A stretch of 50,244 nt of DNA, from NCBI RefSeq assembly GCF_004801855.1, contig NZ_SSTC01000028.1, positions 1 to 50,244 on the forward strand, read 5' to 3'. Each line of letters begins with the position of its first letter. The first letter of the stretch is position 1. Source of the DNA: Pseudomonas sp. A-1. Its GTDB lineage: Bacteria > Pseudomonadota > Gammaproteobacteria > Pseudomonadales > Pseudomonadaceae. Below the pieces are notes generated by a model. The model was not told where the DNA came from. It saw only the letters and a list, made by a program, of their open reading frames with translations, and ran no database searches. The translations under genes were made by a program, and so were the position numbers. Positions 9,593-18,934 of this stretch are shown in pieces.

Positions 9593-12500
9593 AGCAATCG
9601 CAGCCGATATCGCAGAAGCAGCGACGGCCGGCTTTCGCAGTCGTCTCATCGCGCGCGGCCAAGCGCGCGCGATCATCTGGCGCGACGGCGAGCTTCCGCC
9701 TGACGCGCCGGTCTTTGCGCCGCAGCTCAGCTACGACCTGCACTCCTATGCTTACGCCCTTCTCGGGCTCGGCCTTCGCCTACGAGAGATCGGTGGAGAC
9801 GCGGCGCTGGCCCGCACTGCCTTCGAGCAGGCCGCCACAGCCCTAGAGGCCGTGATCGCCAAGGGTAATCCCCAGGAGGTCGAACGCGACTTTCACTTCA
9901 TCATGGCGGCGGCGAGCTATCATCTTGCCCATCTCTCCGCCCGCGCCTATTCGCTGCTCGCGATTGTCGAAGCAGACGAAAATTTCACGCCTACGGAACA
10001 GGTACTCGCCCTGTTGATGCGGCGAAACTTCAGCGCCCTTCGCGCCAACGTGCTCGAATATCGAGCTTCCGGCGAAGGCAGCGATGCCCGAATAGCGGCC
10101 GACATCCAGACCAAACTTGACCATGCCGAGGCGGTGGACTTGACCGATGACGGCGACGAGTTCCTTTTCGACAGCCTCGACACGGCGCTGAACGATGCCT
10201 TCATGGCGGCCATGTCCCTGTTCCTTCTCGCGCTGGAACGCGGCGAACAGACACTACTCGACCAGGCGCTGGAGCGGCTTCGGACAGGTCTCTCCATCTG
10301 CAGCGAACTGAACATACTGCCGCAATGGTGGTCGCATCGCATGGCGGTCCACCTCTTGTCGGACCTCTGGTCGAACACCTTCCACGAGAGGGTACCGCTC
10401 CAACCGGCTGGTGGCGAAGCGGCCGACTGGCCCCGGCTTCGCGAGCTATTCATCGCACTGCTGCAACGACGCCCGAAGGCCGAAGTAGACCTGTGGCCGT
10501 CCCAGATCGAAGCGGCAACTCGCGCAGCCGACCAATCCGATGATCTTGTGGTTTCGCTGCCCACCAGCGCCGGCAAGACACGCATTGCCGAACTGTGCAT
10601 CTTACGCTGCCTGGCTGGCGGCAAGCGGGTGGTCTTCATTACACCACTGCGCGCGCTGTCGGCGCAGACCGAGACGACCCTGCAGAGGACCTTCGGTCCT
10701 CTGGGGAAGACAATCTCGGCGCTCTACGGCAGCATCGGGGTAAGCGGCTTCGATAAAAACGCGATCCGAGAGCGTGACATCGTTGTCGCGACACCGGAGA
10801 AGCTCGACTTCGCGCTCCGCAACGATTCGTCCCTCCTCGATGACGTCGGCTTGCTCGTCTTCGACGAAGGTCACATGATCGGCCTCAGCGAGCGCGAGGT
10901 TCGCTACGAGGTGCAGATCCAGCGATTGCTTCGTCGTCCGGACGCGCACCAGCGGCGGATCGTGTGCCTCTCAGCGATCTTGCCCGATGGTGACCAGCTT
11001 GACGACTTCGCCGGATGGCTGCGGCGGGATCACCCAGGTGGCCTAATCAAGCATGACTGGCGCCCCACGCGGCTGCGGTTCGGCGAGGTTGTCTGGTCAT
11101 CGCTCAGCGCGCGTCTGAACCTGCGCGTTGGCGACGAGCGGCCGTGGGTCCAGCGATTTCTCGTGGGGGCCGTGCCCCCGAACTGGGTGCCACCAAAGCG
11201 TCGTCGAACCAAGCTATTCCCCTGCGATCAGCGCGAGCTCTGCCTCGCGACGGCCTGGCGGCTGGTCGAGGATGGGCAGACTGTCCTCATCTTCTGCCCG
11301 GAGCGGCGTAGCGTCGAGCCCTTCGCAGGCGTAATCGTGGATCTCCATGAGCGAGGGGCGCTTCGTTCGCTGCTCGAGGCCGACCCTCTTGTCCTCAACA
11401 CCGCGATCGCGCTCGGAGAGGAATGGCTTGGGCCGGACAGCGCCATCCTCAAATGCCTGCGCCTCGGGGTCGCATTGCATCATGGCGCCCTGCCAACTGC
11501 CTATCGCAAGGAGGTCGAGCGCCTGCTACGTGACAACGTCCTCAAGGTCACCATCTCGTCGCCGACGCTCGCGCAGGGCCTCAACCTGTCGGCTACAGCC
11601 GTGGTCATGCACTCGCTCCATCGCCACGGCGAACGGATCGAGACCTCCGAGTTCAAGAACGTTATAGGACGAGCCGGACGTGCCTATGTAGACGTGGAAG
11701 GCATCGTTCTCTTTCCCATGTTCGACGATGTCGCGAAGAGGCGGCGCAACTGGGAAGCCCTCATCAACGATCTCGGCACGCGCAATATGGAGAGCGGGCT
11801 GGTGCAGCTAGTCATAGAGCTGCTCTCCCGCATGCACGCCCGCATCGGCGGCGACCTGAACCAGCTCATTGAGTATGTCGTCAACAACGCAACAGCGTGG
11901 ACCTTCCCCGAGGTCGCGAATGAGACGCCGGAGGACCGCGAGCGAGCCCTGAGCAACTGGGAGCAGCACGTCGCGACGCTCGACACGGCGATCCTCAGCC
12001 TCATCGGCGAGAACGATATCCCGGACGATGGGATTGAAACCGCACTGGATGACATCCTTCAGTCCTCACTCTGGCACCGTCGCCTGCTCCGGCGGAGTGA
12101 AGAGGCGCAACAGGTCCTCAAGGCAGGGCTCGTTTCGCGTAGCCGGCACATCTGGAGTCAGTCGACGGCGGCGCGTCGACGAGGCTATTTCCTCGCCGGT
12201 GTCGGGTTGACGACCGGGCACGCACTCGATGCTATCGCTACGGAAGCCAATCTTCTCCTGGTGCTGGCTAATGATGGCATTCTCAAGGGGGAGGCCGAGG
12301 TAGCGATCGATGCGATCACGAGCATCGCCGAGCGCGTCTTCGCCTTCTATCCCTTCAGGCCCGACCCCATGCCCGCCAACTGGCGCGACATCCTGCGCAC
12401 CTGGCTTCTCGGCCAGCCTCTTGCCGCCATCGCTGCCGGTCAAGAGTCGGAAACACTGCAGTTCATTGAAGGGGGACTTGTCTATCGTCTGCCTTGGGCA

Positions 12501-13082
12501 ATGGAGGCCATACGTGTTCGCGCTGCTGCCAATGGAGATACCATCGACGGCGTCCTGCTCGACGACTACGAACTTGGCATGGCCGTGGCCGCCGTTGAAA
12601 CCGGGACGCTGAATCGCTCGGCCTCAATCCTCATCCAAGCAGGCTTCAATTCGAGGCTCGCCGCCATCAAGGCAGTCACCGACACGGGGGCAACATTTCA
12701 AACGAGCCGGGCGCTTCAGCACTGGCTTACCTCAGCAACCATCGCCGTCTGGAGCTCCCTGCCCGATTGGCCGACAGCCGATACAAAGGCGATGTGGACC
12801 GAGTTCATGCAGAGTTTCATCCCGCGCGAAAACCATACCTGGACTGGCCGCCGATATCGGGCGGCCGTGGCATGGCTCGGCACCCCACCGCCGCCAGGCA
12901 CTCCCGTTCAGATCCACGAGTGGGCCGGTCAGCCACATGTGCTTTCCGCAGACGGCACGCCACTGGGTACGGTACAGGCCCTGCTAAATATCGCACGAGC
13001 AGGGCTGGTGCGCGCCAAGGTGGATCAAGACGTCAGCATGATCGACATAGAGTATTTGGGGCCTGACGATTTGCCAGCATGA
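9576..13082 (+). CDS. hamB: Hachiman helicase subunit HamB
   Basis: This 1168-residue superfamily 2 helicase of the Ski2-like type is the sensor and motor partner of HamA. Residues 1-300 form an alpha-helical N-terminal region. The helicase core follows: Walker A PTSAGKT at 329-335, TPLRAL at 356-361, ATPEKLDF near 405, DEGH at 430-433 in place of DEAH, SAIL at 466-469, and GRAGRA near 698 (motif VI). The remaining C-terminal 450 residues are probably helical accessory domains. In known Hachiman systems the helicase restrains HamA on intact DNA and releases it upon damage or infection. The ATG at 9576 lies inside hamA. All motifs look intact, so the pair is probably functional. Confidence 0.9.
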   Translation: MPTTPEAIAADIAEAATAGFRSRLIARGQARAIIWRDGELPPDAPVFAPQLSYDLHSYAYALLGLGLRLREIGGDAALARTAFEQAATALEAVIAKGNPQEVERDFHFIMAAASYHLAHLSARAYSLLAIVEADENFTPTEQVLALLMRRNFSALRANVLEYRASGEGSDARIAADIQTKLDHAEAVDLTDDGDEFLFDSLDTALNDAFMAAMSLFLLALERGEQTLLDQALERLRTGLSICSELNILPQWWSHRMAVHLLSDLWSNTFHERVPLQPAGGEAADWPRLRELFIALLQRRPKAEVDLWPSQIEAATRAADQSDDLVVSLPTSAGKTRIAELCILRCLAGGKRVVFITPLRALSAQTETTLQRTFGPLGKTISALYGSIGVSGFDKNAIRERDIVVATPEKLDFALRNDSSLLDDVGLLVFDEGHMIGLSEREVRYEVQIQRLLRRPDAHQRRIVCLSAILPDGDQLDDFAGWLRRDHPGGLIKHDWRPTRLRFGEVVWSSLSARLNLRVGDERPWVQRFLVGAVPPNWVPPKRRRTKLFPCDQRELCLATAWRLVEDGQTVLIFCPERRSVEPFAGVIVDLHERGALRSLLEADPLVLNTAIALGEEWLGPDSAILKCLRLGVALHHGALPTAYRKEVERLLRDNVLKVTISSPTLAQGLNLSATAVVMHSLHRHGERIETSEFKNVIGRAGRAYVDVEGIVLFPMFDDVAKRRRNWEALINDLGTRNMESGLVQLVIELLSRMHARIGGDLNQLIEYVVNNATAWTFPEVANETPEDRERALSNWEQHVATLDTAILSLIGENDIPDDGIETALDDILQSSLWHRRLLRRSEEAQQVLKAGLVSRSRHIWSQSTAARRRGYFLAGVGLTTGHALDAIATEANLLLVLANDGILKGEAEVAIDAITSIAERVFAFYPFRPDPMPANWRDILRTWLLGQPLAAIAAGQESETLQFIEGGLVYRLPWAMEAIRVRAAANGDTIDGVLLDDYELGMAVAAVETGTLNRSASILIQAGFNSRLAAIKAVTDTGATFQTSRALQHWLTSATIAVWSSLPDWPTADTKAMWTEFMQSFIPRENHTWTGRRYRAAVAWLGTPPPPGTPVQIHEWAGQPHVLSADGTPLGTVQALLNIARAGLVRAKVDQDVSMIDIEYLGPDDLPA

Positions 13083-13132
13083 TCTATCATTTCTACTGGG
13101 CTTAAATAGGTTGAAGCAAGCTCAAGGCCTTA

Positions 13133-13275
13133 AGGCCTGAACGAAAAGTCAGCCGAGCGAAGGTCAGGCAAGGCGAAAAGCGGCGAGGAAGCGGAGTTTA
13201 CTGATCGTAAATGAGCATTCCTCGCCGCTTTTCAACGCAGCATAACCGAGCGCAGATACTTTTCGTACAGAGCCT
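13133..13275. repeat. MITE-like palindromic element
   Basis: About 143 bases are bounded by imperfect terminal inverted repeats, AGGCCTGAACGAAAAGT on the left (13133-13149) and ACTTTTCGTACAGAGCCT on the right (13258-13275). Inside is a perfect 15-bp inverted repeat, AAAAGCGGCGAGGAA (13176-13190) with TTCCTCGCCGCTTTT (13218-13232), itself enclosing a small TTTAC/GTAAA stem. No coding capacity is visible. It sits between the convergent hamB and ABC-3C ATPase genes and could also act as a terminator for both. Confidence 0.7.
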
Positions 13276-13339
13276 AGACCTTACTAGCTTGCACCTGAAC
13301 AAAGCCCCAGGAGGACTGGCCACTTCATGCCAGACCTCC

Positions 13340-15280
13340 TCATAAGCTGCTCTTTCTCTTCGGCCAGTCCAGAGGGATCAGAGCATCCCCAGAGAGCTTG
13401 TTCCACCTCATACGAGTAGCCCCTACATATCGGGGATCATCGCCGAAATACGCATGCTCAATCAGCAGAACCTGCAGATCTTTTTGATCCGCGGTAGCGT
13501 TGAACAAGAAGTCTAGGTGCCGACGCATTGCCAAGACCTCCTCATTCTCTCCAATGCTCGCCTCGTCTTCCCCGCGCTGAGGGTAGTAAGGCCGGCTGAT
13601 CTGATCGAATGCGAGAAAGGCAGGTACCGGTGCATTGATTTTCCCGAGGTGTTTCTGTAAGGCGAAGGATAACGCAATGTGGAGAGCCAGATAGTTTTCA
13701 TCCGACCCAGCATCGGGTAACCGCAATACAGCTCCAGAATCCCTCTCTATAATCGCGATATCCGGCGGCTTTGAGGAGAACTCTAAATCAGCCTCAACGC
13801 ACGGTGCGACCGTGGGTAGCGAAGCAAATGCCTCTGACAGATATTGCGAAACTTTTCGTTCTGCACGCGTAAGCAGAACTTGTTTAGCATCGTTATCGAT
13901 GAGCCCCTCCAACTCCTGAATCTGCCCACGCAGGACTTCCAAATCAGGACCGGGGAGCGGTGTTTCCGGATTCATCTCCAAGAACTGTGAAACTTTACCC
14001 ATCAAGTACGCTTGATACTGCGCAAGCTCATCCATTTCCTTGGCTTCGCCGCTCTGCCTGATCCAGGTTTTTATGCGCTCATCGACGCCCTTGAGCTTTT
14101 CGTTGAGCCTTGTAATCTCCAACTGCAGTGAGTCCTCATGATCCACAAGGCGAGGTCGTACATTCTCAACCGCTACACCTTCAGAGCGAACGATTTCCAT
14201 TGATTGGCGAATGGCTTTGGCGACAGCGATCCCGCGCTCACTAGGCGTATCACACAAGGGGCATGTGTGGGCCACTGGCTGAAGATGCTCTGCAATTTTC
14301 AGCTTCTCATACTGGCGCCGTACCGCCCCTTCGAATCCCGACATTTCCTGGAGCGCAGCTTGTGTCGCTCGCAAGCTGCGCCGAGCCTTTTCGATATCAC
14401 TGAGCAGGCTGCGACGCTGTGTATGAAGGTTAGAAAGTTCGCTCTCATTCGGAGACGTCCCTCTACCGATCTTCAGCCGTTTGAGTCTCAGCAGCGCTTT
14501 ATGAAGATCAGATTCTAAAGCATCGTTGGGTGGAAGGTCGCACAGGCCGCAACGATGGGCATCCATCAGCAAGCGCATTGCATGCTTTTTATAATCGCTA
14601 CCTTCAGCCTGGCGCACCCGGAGCTGACGCTCCTCCCGATCAAGTCGCTTGCGAAGGTCACGTAGCCGCCGCTCTTGAATCACGGTGTCTTGAGAGATTA
14701 CCCCAAGAAAGTAAGGCATCGTTTCAATAATGGCCGGGGCCTCATCGGGCTGATCCAAGCCATGAAGCAGAGCAGTCTCATTATATATAACATCTTTTGG
14801 GACAAACATGTAAGCCGTTGCATGGCGCACAGTCGGGCGCCATTTACGGGCGGCGTTTTCATCCGAAGCGCTTACTACTCCGCCGATCCCAAACGCTCGC
14901 TCGATATAGGATTTTCCCGCCTGAAGGGTTGTCGCACCTTCAAACTCACTCAACGACCTTGGGATTGTCAGATTGCGCCCGCTGCTGACAAACATTTTGG
15001 TACTAGTGTCTTGCCCAACAGGCGGAATTACTCGACCTGTGATCATCTGCGCATCACCCAGCACCCACTTTACGCCCACAGCAATACTGTGGCGTTTTAC
15101 ATGAGCTGCAAGCTCACATACCTTCGATCCCAAGCAGTAGTCAATAGCCTTGATCAGCGTCGATTTACCGGTTCCCGACGCTCCAGTGAAGATGTTCACC
15201 TCACCGAGCTTCAATTTGAGGATACGGACGCGACCGCCCTCACCAAGGAAGAAGATGCTTGAAATATTCCAGCGGCTCAT
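13340..15280 (-). CDS. ABC-three component system ATPase (DUF3732)
   Basis: This 646-residue SMC/RecN-like ATPase has an N-terminal Walker A (GASGTGKST at 33-41), two long coiled-coil stretches (about 200-240, 280-330 and 370-480), two zinc-knuckle-like pairs in the coil region (CGLC 244-247 and CPLC 340-343), and a C-terminal half with a signature-like segment ([17 protein letters not shown]) and Walker B (FLAFDQIS). This is the DUF3732 ATPase of the ABC-3C conflict systems, in which an ATPase, a small middle component and an effector are encoded together. It overlaps the middle-component gene by four bases (ATGA). The role in phage defence is inferred from the family and the island. Confidence 0.85.
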   Translation of the reverse strand: MSRWNISSIFFLGEGGRVRILKLKLGEVNIFTGASGTGKSTLIKAIDYCLGSKVCELAAHVKRHSIAVGVKWVLGDAQMITGRVIPPVGQDTSTKMFVSSGRNLTIPRSLSEFEGATTLQAGKSYIERAFGIGGVVSASDENAARKWRPTVRHATAYMFVPKDVIYNETALLHGLDQPDEAPAIIETMPYFLGVISQDTVIQERRLRDLRKRLDREERQLRVRQAEGSDYKKHAMRLLMDAHRCGLCDLPPNDALESDLHKALLRLKRLKIGRGTSPNESELSNLHTQRRSLLSDIEKARRSLRATQAALQEMSGFEGAVRRQYEKLKIAEHLQPVAHTCPLCDTPSERGIAVAKAIRQSMEIVRSEGVAVENVRPRLVDHEDSLQLEITRLNEKLKGVDERIKTWIRQSGEAKEMDELAQYQAYLMGKVSQFLEMNPETPLPGPDLEVLRGQIQELEGLIDNDAKQVLLTRAERKVSQYLSEAFASLPTVAPCVEADLEFSSKPPDIAIIERDSGAVLRLPDAGSDENYLALHIALSFALQKHLGKINAPVPAFLAFDQISRPYYPQRGEDEASIGENEEVLAMRRHLDFLFNATADQKDLQVLLIEHAYFGDDPRYVGATRMRWNKLSGDALIPLDWPKRKSSL

Positions 15281-15762
15281 AGCTCAAGCCCCATCATGTT
15301 GAATACCGTCCTTGTTGATCCCGCCAAGGCAAACCAATGACCAAGGCGGTCTATATTGTCAAAAATTTCCTGCATCTCCTGCGAAAGATGCGCATTGAGA
15401 TGCCTAAGCACATGCGAGGAACAAAGAGCCACTCTGCCATCGATATTAATCTCAATCAGATTGCTAAAACAGCCAAACCTGATAGCTTCGGTCACGATTT
15501 CCAATGACTCATTAACCCGATCAGCAAGGCGTATCTGAATTACAGGACTGCGACGCAGCCACTCCAACAAACCTGTCTTGCGACTAGTTCGTCCGAATGT
15601 TTTTGCCAAGTCTCCGGACAATGCTAAAGGCAGGGCGGCGTAGCATAAGGTGATGTCTGGTTCTAATCCACTTCTGGCTTGGTAAGCTCGGACGAATGCA
15701 GCCAACAGAGAAGCGCAATAAGCCGGATTAGTTTCTGCAAAAATATCGTGAGCAATTTCCAT
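15277..15762 (-). CDS. ABC-three component system middle component
   Basis: This 161-residue protein begins with the [19 protein letters not shown] pattern seen in middle components of ABC-3C systems (three-component ABC system middle component families, for example DUF6521). It is predicted to be alpha/beta with a C-terminal helical part ([12 protein letters not shown]), and no catalytic motif is apparent. It is thought to couple the ATPase to the effector. It starts four bases after the effector gene stop and overlaps the ATPase start, so the three genes form a tight operon. Family assignment rests mainly on this position plus the N-terminal pattern. Confidence 0.75.
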   Translation of the reverse strand: MEIAHDIFAETNPAYCASLLAAFVRAYQARSGLEPDITLCYAALPLALSGDLAKTFGRTSRKTGLLEWLRRSPVIQIRLADRVNESLEIVTEAIRFGCFSNLIEINIDGRVALCSSHVLRHLNAHLSQEMQEIFDNIDRLGHWFALAGSTRTVFNMMGLEL

Positions 15763-15766
15763 GATT

Positions 15767-16984
15767 CTAATCCTGGAGAAGCTTCAAGTAGTCTGCGTGC
15801 CAGCCCACATGGCGGTCTATTGCAAGCACTTGGTAAGTGCCTTGTACGTAATAATGAGCACTCCAGCCGTGGGCGATGGGTTCGACTTGAATCGGCGCAA
15901 GATCATGAGTCCAGCGCAGAAGCTCTAGTCCCTTTGCCTCTACTTGGGACGACTCAAGATCTGCACAATCCTCTACCATATGGGTATGACGATCAGACCA
16001 GTGCTCAATGAGTAGCCTGTCGTAGCTCGCGATTTTCGAGTGCATTTGCGGATTATTAACAATCCAACTTGATCGCTGCTCCTTCGCCCGCCATTGTGAT
16101 CGAATAGCCTTTACGATATCCGAAGGCCTTCCCTTAACAAGCGCAATTTGACGAGTCAGCATTCCATCCGGCTCGTAATCCTCTGGTTGCGAGAGCCCTG
16201 AAAATTCTGCCACCAGTGTCCCGTTCTCCAGATCGGCGATAATTGAGGATATCTGCTGTTCCATTTCGCTTCGCTGGATTACTCGCTCACGCTTACCACA
16301 CAAACTGAATACGACTTGTAAGTCCCACCATTGCAGCAGGCGATTCGCTGCCTGCAAGCGTTGCGAGCGAGGAATGAGATGTAACCGCTTGGCCACCTCA
16401 TCAGGTATTTGCCCAATGTTCGCGCTGTCCTGCTTAATGACTACTCGGCGCAACAGGTTCAGGCGGGTGGAATGGTCAAGTGCGAGAAAAGCATCGCACC
16501 CTGGCGCTCTGGCAGCATGCGGGAGCTTAGCGCCCGCTGACTTTGCACTGGCTCGTTCAGTAGCCACGCGATCAGCTTCCTTCTCCATCGCCTCCAGTAA
16601 CACCTCGCGATCACCACCTGGATCGCATAACGCAGCTAGCGGTGAATCGATGGGCACCTTCCCAACTGAAACGAGGTGGAATGTGGTATCCGCAAGGGAA
16701 ACAAGAGGTAGAGCGTCGATCCAGACCTTGATAGTCTTCCAGAATGCCACAGATGCCAGAGTTACAACGGGAGGACTACCTTGAATAGAATGCTTGAGCT
16801 GATAAAGCAACTGCTGCCCATCGACCTTTAGCTCCACATCGTCCAAGCGCTCGACCGCTACGGCAGCCTCGCCGGCCGTCTGCGAGATAAGTGTCAGTAG
16901 CGCAAACTGGCTCTGAAAATAAAATCCGAGGGCAGCGGCCGTCGCTTCATGAATAGCGCTTGAATTAATATTCTCCGTCACCAC
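15767..16984 (-). CDS. ABC-three component system effector with nuclease-like N-terminus
   Basis: This protein of about 405 residues opens with a restriction-endonuclease-like segment: a helix ([20 protein letters not shown]), an acidic strand ([13 protein letters not shown]) and Q-L-K-H at about 62-65. That matches the D...QxK pattern of Cap4/DUF4297-type nuclease domains. The remainder (about 150-405) is a recognition or coupling region with no motif I can name. I chose the GTG at 16984, which has GGGAGG eight bases upstream; a TTG at 16990 is also open. It is first in the operon and probably the DNA-cleaving effector, but its activity is an inference from a short motif. Confidence 0.7.
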   Translation of the reverse strand: MVTENINSSAIHEATAAALGFYFQSQFALLTLISQTAGEAAVAVERLDDVELKVDGQQLLYQLKHSIQGSPPVVTLASVAFWKTIKVWIDALPLVSLADTTFHLVSVGKVPIDSPLAALCDPGGDREVLLEAMEKEADRVATERASAKSAGAKLPHAARAPGCDAFLALDHSTRLNLLRRVVIKQDSANIGQIPDEVAKRLHLIPRSQRLQAANRLLQWWDLQVVFSLCGKRERVIQRSEMEQQISSIIADLENGTLVAEFSGLSQPEDYEPDGMLTRQIALVKGRPSDIVKAIRSQWRAKEQRSSWIVNNPQMHSKIASYDRLLIEHWSDRHTHMVEDCADLESSQVEAKGLELLRWTHDLAPIQVEPIAHGWSAHYYVQGTYQVLAIDRHVGWHADYLKLLQD

Positions 16985-17431
16985 TCCCAACGCCTCCCTC
17001 GCCGAACTTTATCCACATTCCTACCGTGAAAATGGTAACAGAATGCCGCCATTGGCGGCAATATAGGCACTGTCTATCACTTGTTGTCGAATGACAACAG
17101 TAGCGCAGAGAGCTGCCAAACTGTTTTTCCAAACCCATCACTACCTTTTCGAAAGAAGCACGGCTCTTGTATCTAGCACAAGACCGGCGTAATTGCTCTT
17201 AGCCTCGAATGGTTGCTTTAAGAACCAAAGCTACATAATGGCTATAATGGTCCTCAATCGTGAAGGGTGTTAATAGCCGACAGCTGCCGAGCGGCAGCTG
17301 TCGGCTATTGCGGTCTCTCGTTACCCCCAGAACGGAAATCTAACTCGTCAAGATACCCCATTAGTGAGTTACTCAAAAAAATCTCAGTCACACATCACTG
17401 CCATGACATCCCTCTCACGGAGATCTACGTC
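16985..17431. other. Intergenic regulatory region between ABC-3C operon and split-ribbon gene
   Basis: The stretch has no gene. It holds two palindromes near the divergent ABC-3C operon: TGCCGCC-ATT-GGCGGCA at 17044-17060 and TGTTGTC-GAAT-GACAACA at 17082-17099. It also holds a perfect TATAAT at 17243-17248 in plus orientation and a very strong hairpin at 17272-17309. The palindromes are candidate operators for the minus-strand operon, close to a minus-strand TATATT. Confidence 0.5.
17272..17309 (+). other. Perfect 17-bp hairpin with GAGC loop
   Basis: AATAGCCGACAGCTGCC (17272-17288) pairs perfectly with GGCAGCTGTCGGCTATT (17293-17309). No U tract follows on either strand, so it is unlike a classical terminator. 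It lies about 25 bases downstream of the TATAAT at 17243 and would fall at or near the 5' end of a plus-strand transcript toward 17432. A cruciform operator or 5' RNA structure are possible roles. Confidence 0.6.
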
Positions 17432-17767
17432 ATGTCCTTGCAGTGTCCTCTCTGCAGCTCCCCCAAGATCGCCTCGCTGCGTACAGCTATGAAGATCGGT
17501 GCCGCCATTGGCGCCGCCGGAGGCGCAGCTCGCGGTGCCAGTGTGGCTCTGACCGGCAGTCAGGTCGGTGCCGCTGTAGCAGTTGCCCTTGTAGCCGGCC
17601 CGATTGGCATCACGCTCGGTACTGTCGCCGGTGCCATCCTCGGAGGCCTGGCCGGTGGTGCCGGTGGTTGTGCGCTCGGCGCGCAGCTGGGCGAGAAACT
17701 GGATCGCCATGTGCTGGCCAACAACCTCTGCCTGGAGTGCGGGCATCGCTTCAACCTGCCGATCTGA
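17432..17767 (+). CDS. Split zinc-ribbon protein with glycine-zipper membrane hairpin
   Basis: This 111-residue protein has CPLC at residues 5-8 and CLECGHRF with C100 and C103 at the far end. Together they could form one zinc ribbon brought together from both termini. Between them lies a glycine/alanine-rich stretch (about 21-85) resembling glycine-zipper transmembrane helices. The ATG at 17432 follows ACGGAG with 9 bases spacing; the longer open frame from 17267 runs across the hairpin and is not used. No function is known to me. It heads a plus-strand module with DUF932, YqaJ, Gp3-like and RadC-like genes, and its architecture recurs in the protein at 21495. Confidence 0.75.
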   Translation: MSLQCPLCSSPKIASLRTAMKIGAAIGAAGGAARGASVALTGSQVGAAVAVALVAGPIGITLGTVAGAILGGLAGGAGGCALGAQLGEKLDRHVLANNLCLECGHRFNLPI

Positions 17768-17869
17768 TCTGCGCTCCAGCTCCTTTCTCCCCCATTGCTC
17801 ATCCACTCCCTGGCAGAGGCTGCGCACGGCGCAGCCTCTATGCCGTCCTGCGTCTCAAGGAATCTCACC

Positions 17870-18838
17870 ATGGCCCATCTCATCGAACAAATGGCCTACG
17901 TCGGCCAAGCCCCTTGGCACGGTCTCGGCAGCGAGCTGTCGCCACATCAGCCGCTGGAAGTCTGGCAGCGTGAAGCCGGTATGGACTGGCAGATCCTGGA
18001 AAGCCCCGTCCGCTTCATGGCTGACACCCAGGGGCACTTGGGCACCATCCATGCCTTTCCCGAACAGAAGGTGCTGTATCGCTCGGACACCAAGGCGGCG
18101 TTGTCAGTGGTCTCCAACCGCTACCAGATCGTCCAGCCCCGCGACGTGCTGGAGTTCTACCGCGACCTGACCGAGGTCTCCGGCTACGAGCTGGAAACGG
18201 CGGGCGTGCTCAAGGGCGGCCGCAAGTTCTGGGCGCTGGCCCGTACCGGACAGGGTTCGGCACTCAAGGGCAACGACCAGGTCAACGGCTACCTGCTGCT
18301 GGCCACGTCCTGCGACGGCACCCTGGCCACCACGGCGACCCCGACCACCATCCGGGTGGTCTGCAACAACACCCTGAGCATCGCCCTCGACGGCGCCCCG
18401 CAGGCCATCAAGGTGCCGCACAACACCCGCTTCGATGCGCAGGCGGTGAAGCGGCAGCTGGGCATCGCGGTGTCCGGCTGGGACGAGTTCATGTACCGGA
18501 TGAAGCATCTGGCCGAGCGTAAGATCCGGCCGCACGAGGCGAAAAATTTCTTCCTCGACGTGCTCTGCGACATCCAGCCCAACAGCGCCGTGCCGGAAGC
18601 ACTGCCCAACGAGCGGGCGCTCAAGCGGGTCGAGAGCCTGTATGGCGGCGCTGGTCGTGGGGCCAACCTGGAATCCGCACAGGGCACGGCCTGGGGACTG
18701 CTCAATGCGGTCACCGAGTACGTCGATCACGAGCGGCGGGCACGCAGCAACGAGTACCGCATGGACTCGGCCTGGTTCGGCCAGGGTGCCCAGCTCAAGC
18801 AGAAGGCCCTGGATACCGCGCTGCGGCTGGTGGCCTGA
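17870..18838 (+). CDS. DUF932 phage/plasmid-like protein
   Basis: This 322-residue protein carries the DUF932 (TIGR03299-type) pattern: an N-terminal WHGLG, a middle YQIVQPRDVLEFYRDL and LKGGRKFWALAR, then YLLLATSCDGTLATTATPTTIRVVCNNTL. Members are common on plasmids, ICEs and phages, usually near recombination genes, and are proposed to act in DNA metabolism; the biochemical role is unproven. The ATG at 17870 has AAGGA eight bases upstream. It is co-oriented with the YqaJ gene downstream, suggesting a shared transcript. Confidence 0.88.
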   Translation: MAHLIEQMAYVGQAPWHGLGSELSPHQPLEVWQREAGMDWQILESPVRFMADTQGHLGTIHAFPEQKVLYRSDTKAALSVVSNRYQIVQPRDVLEFYRDLTEVSGYELETAGVLKGGRKFWALARTGQGSALKGNDQVNGYLLLATSCDGTLATTATPTTIRVVCNNTLSIALDGAPQAIKVPHNTRFDAQAVKRQLGIAVSGWDEFMYRMKHLAERKIRPHEAKNFFLDVLCDIQPNSAVPEALPNERALKRVESLYGGAGRGANLESAQGTAWGLLNAVTEYVDHERRARSNEYRMDSAWFGQGAQLKQKALDTALRLVA

Positions 18839-18934
18839 GCCGGCTTCATCCACCTCACTCCCTTTCACACCCCTTGCGAGAGCGCCCGATCAGCTTCGGT
18901 TGGCCGGGCGTTCTTGCGTCTGGAGGAATGCACC

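Noticed and set aside
17243-17248. Complete sigma-70 promoter before the split-ribbon gene
   Set aside because: TATAAT is perfect but no acceptable -35 lies 16-18 bases upstream, so only the -10 is mentioned.
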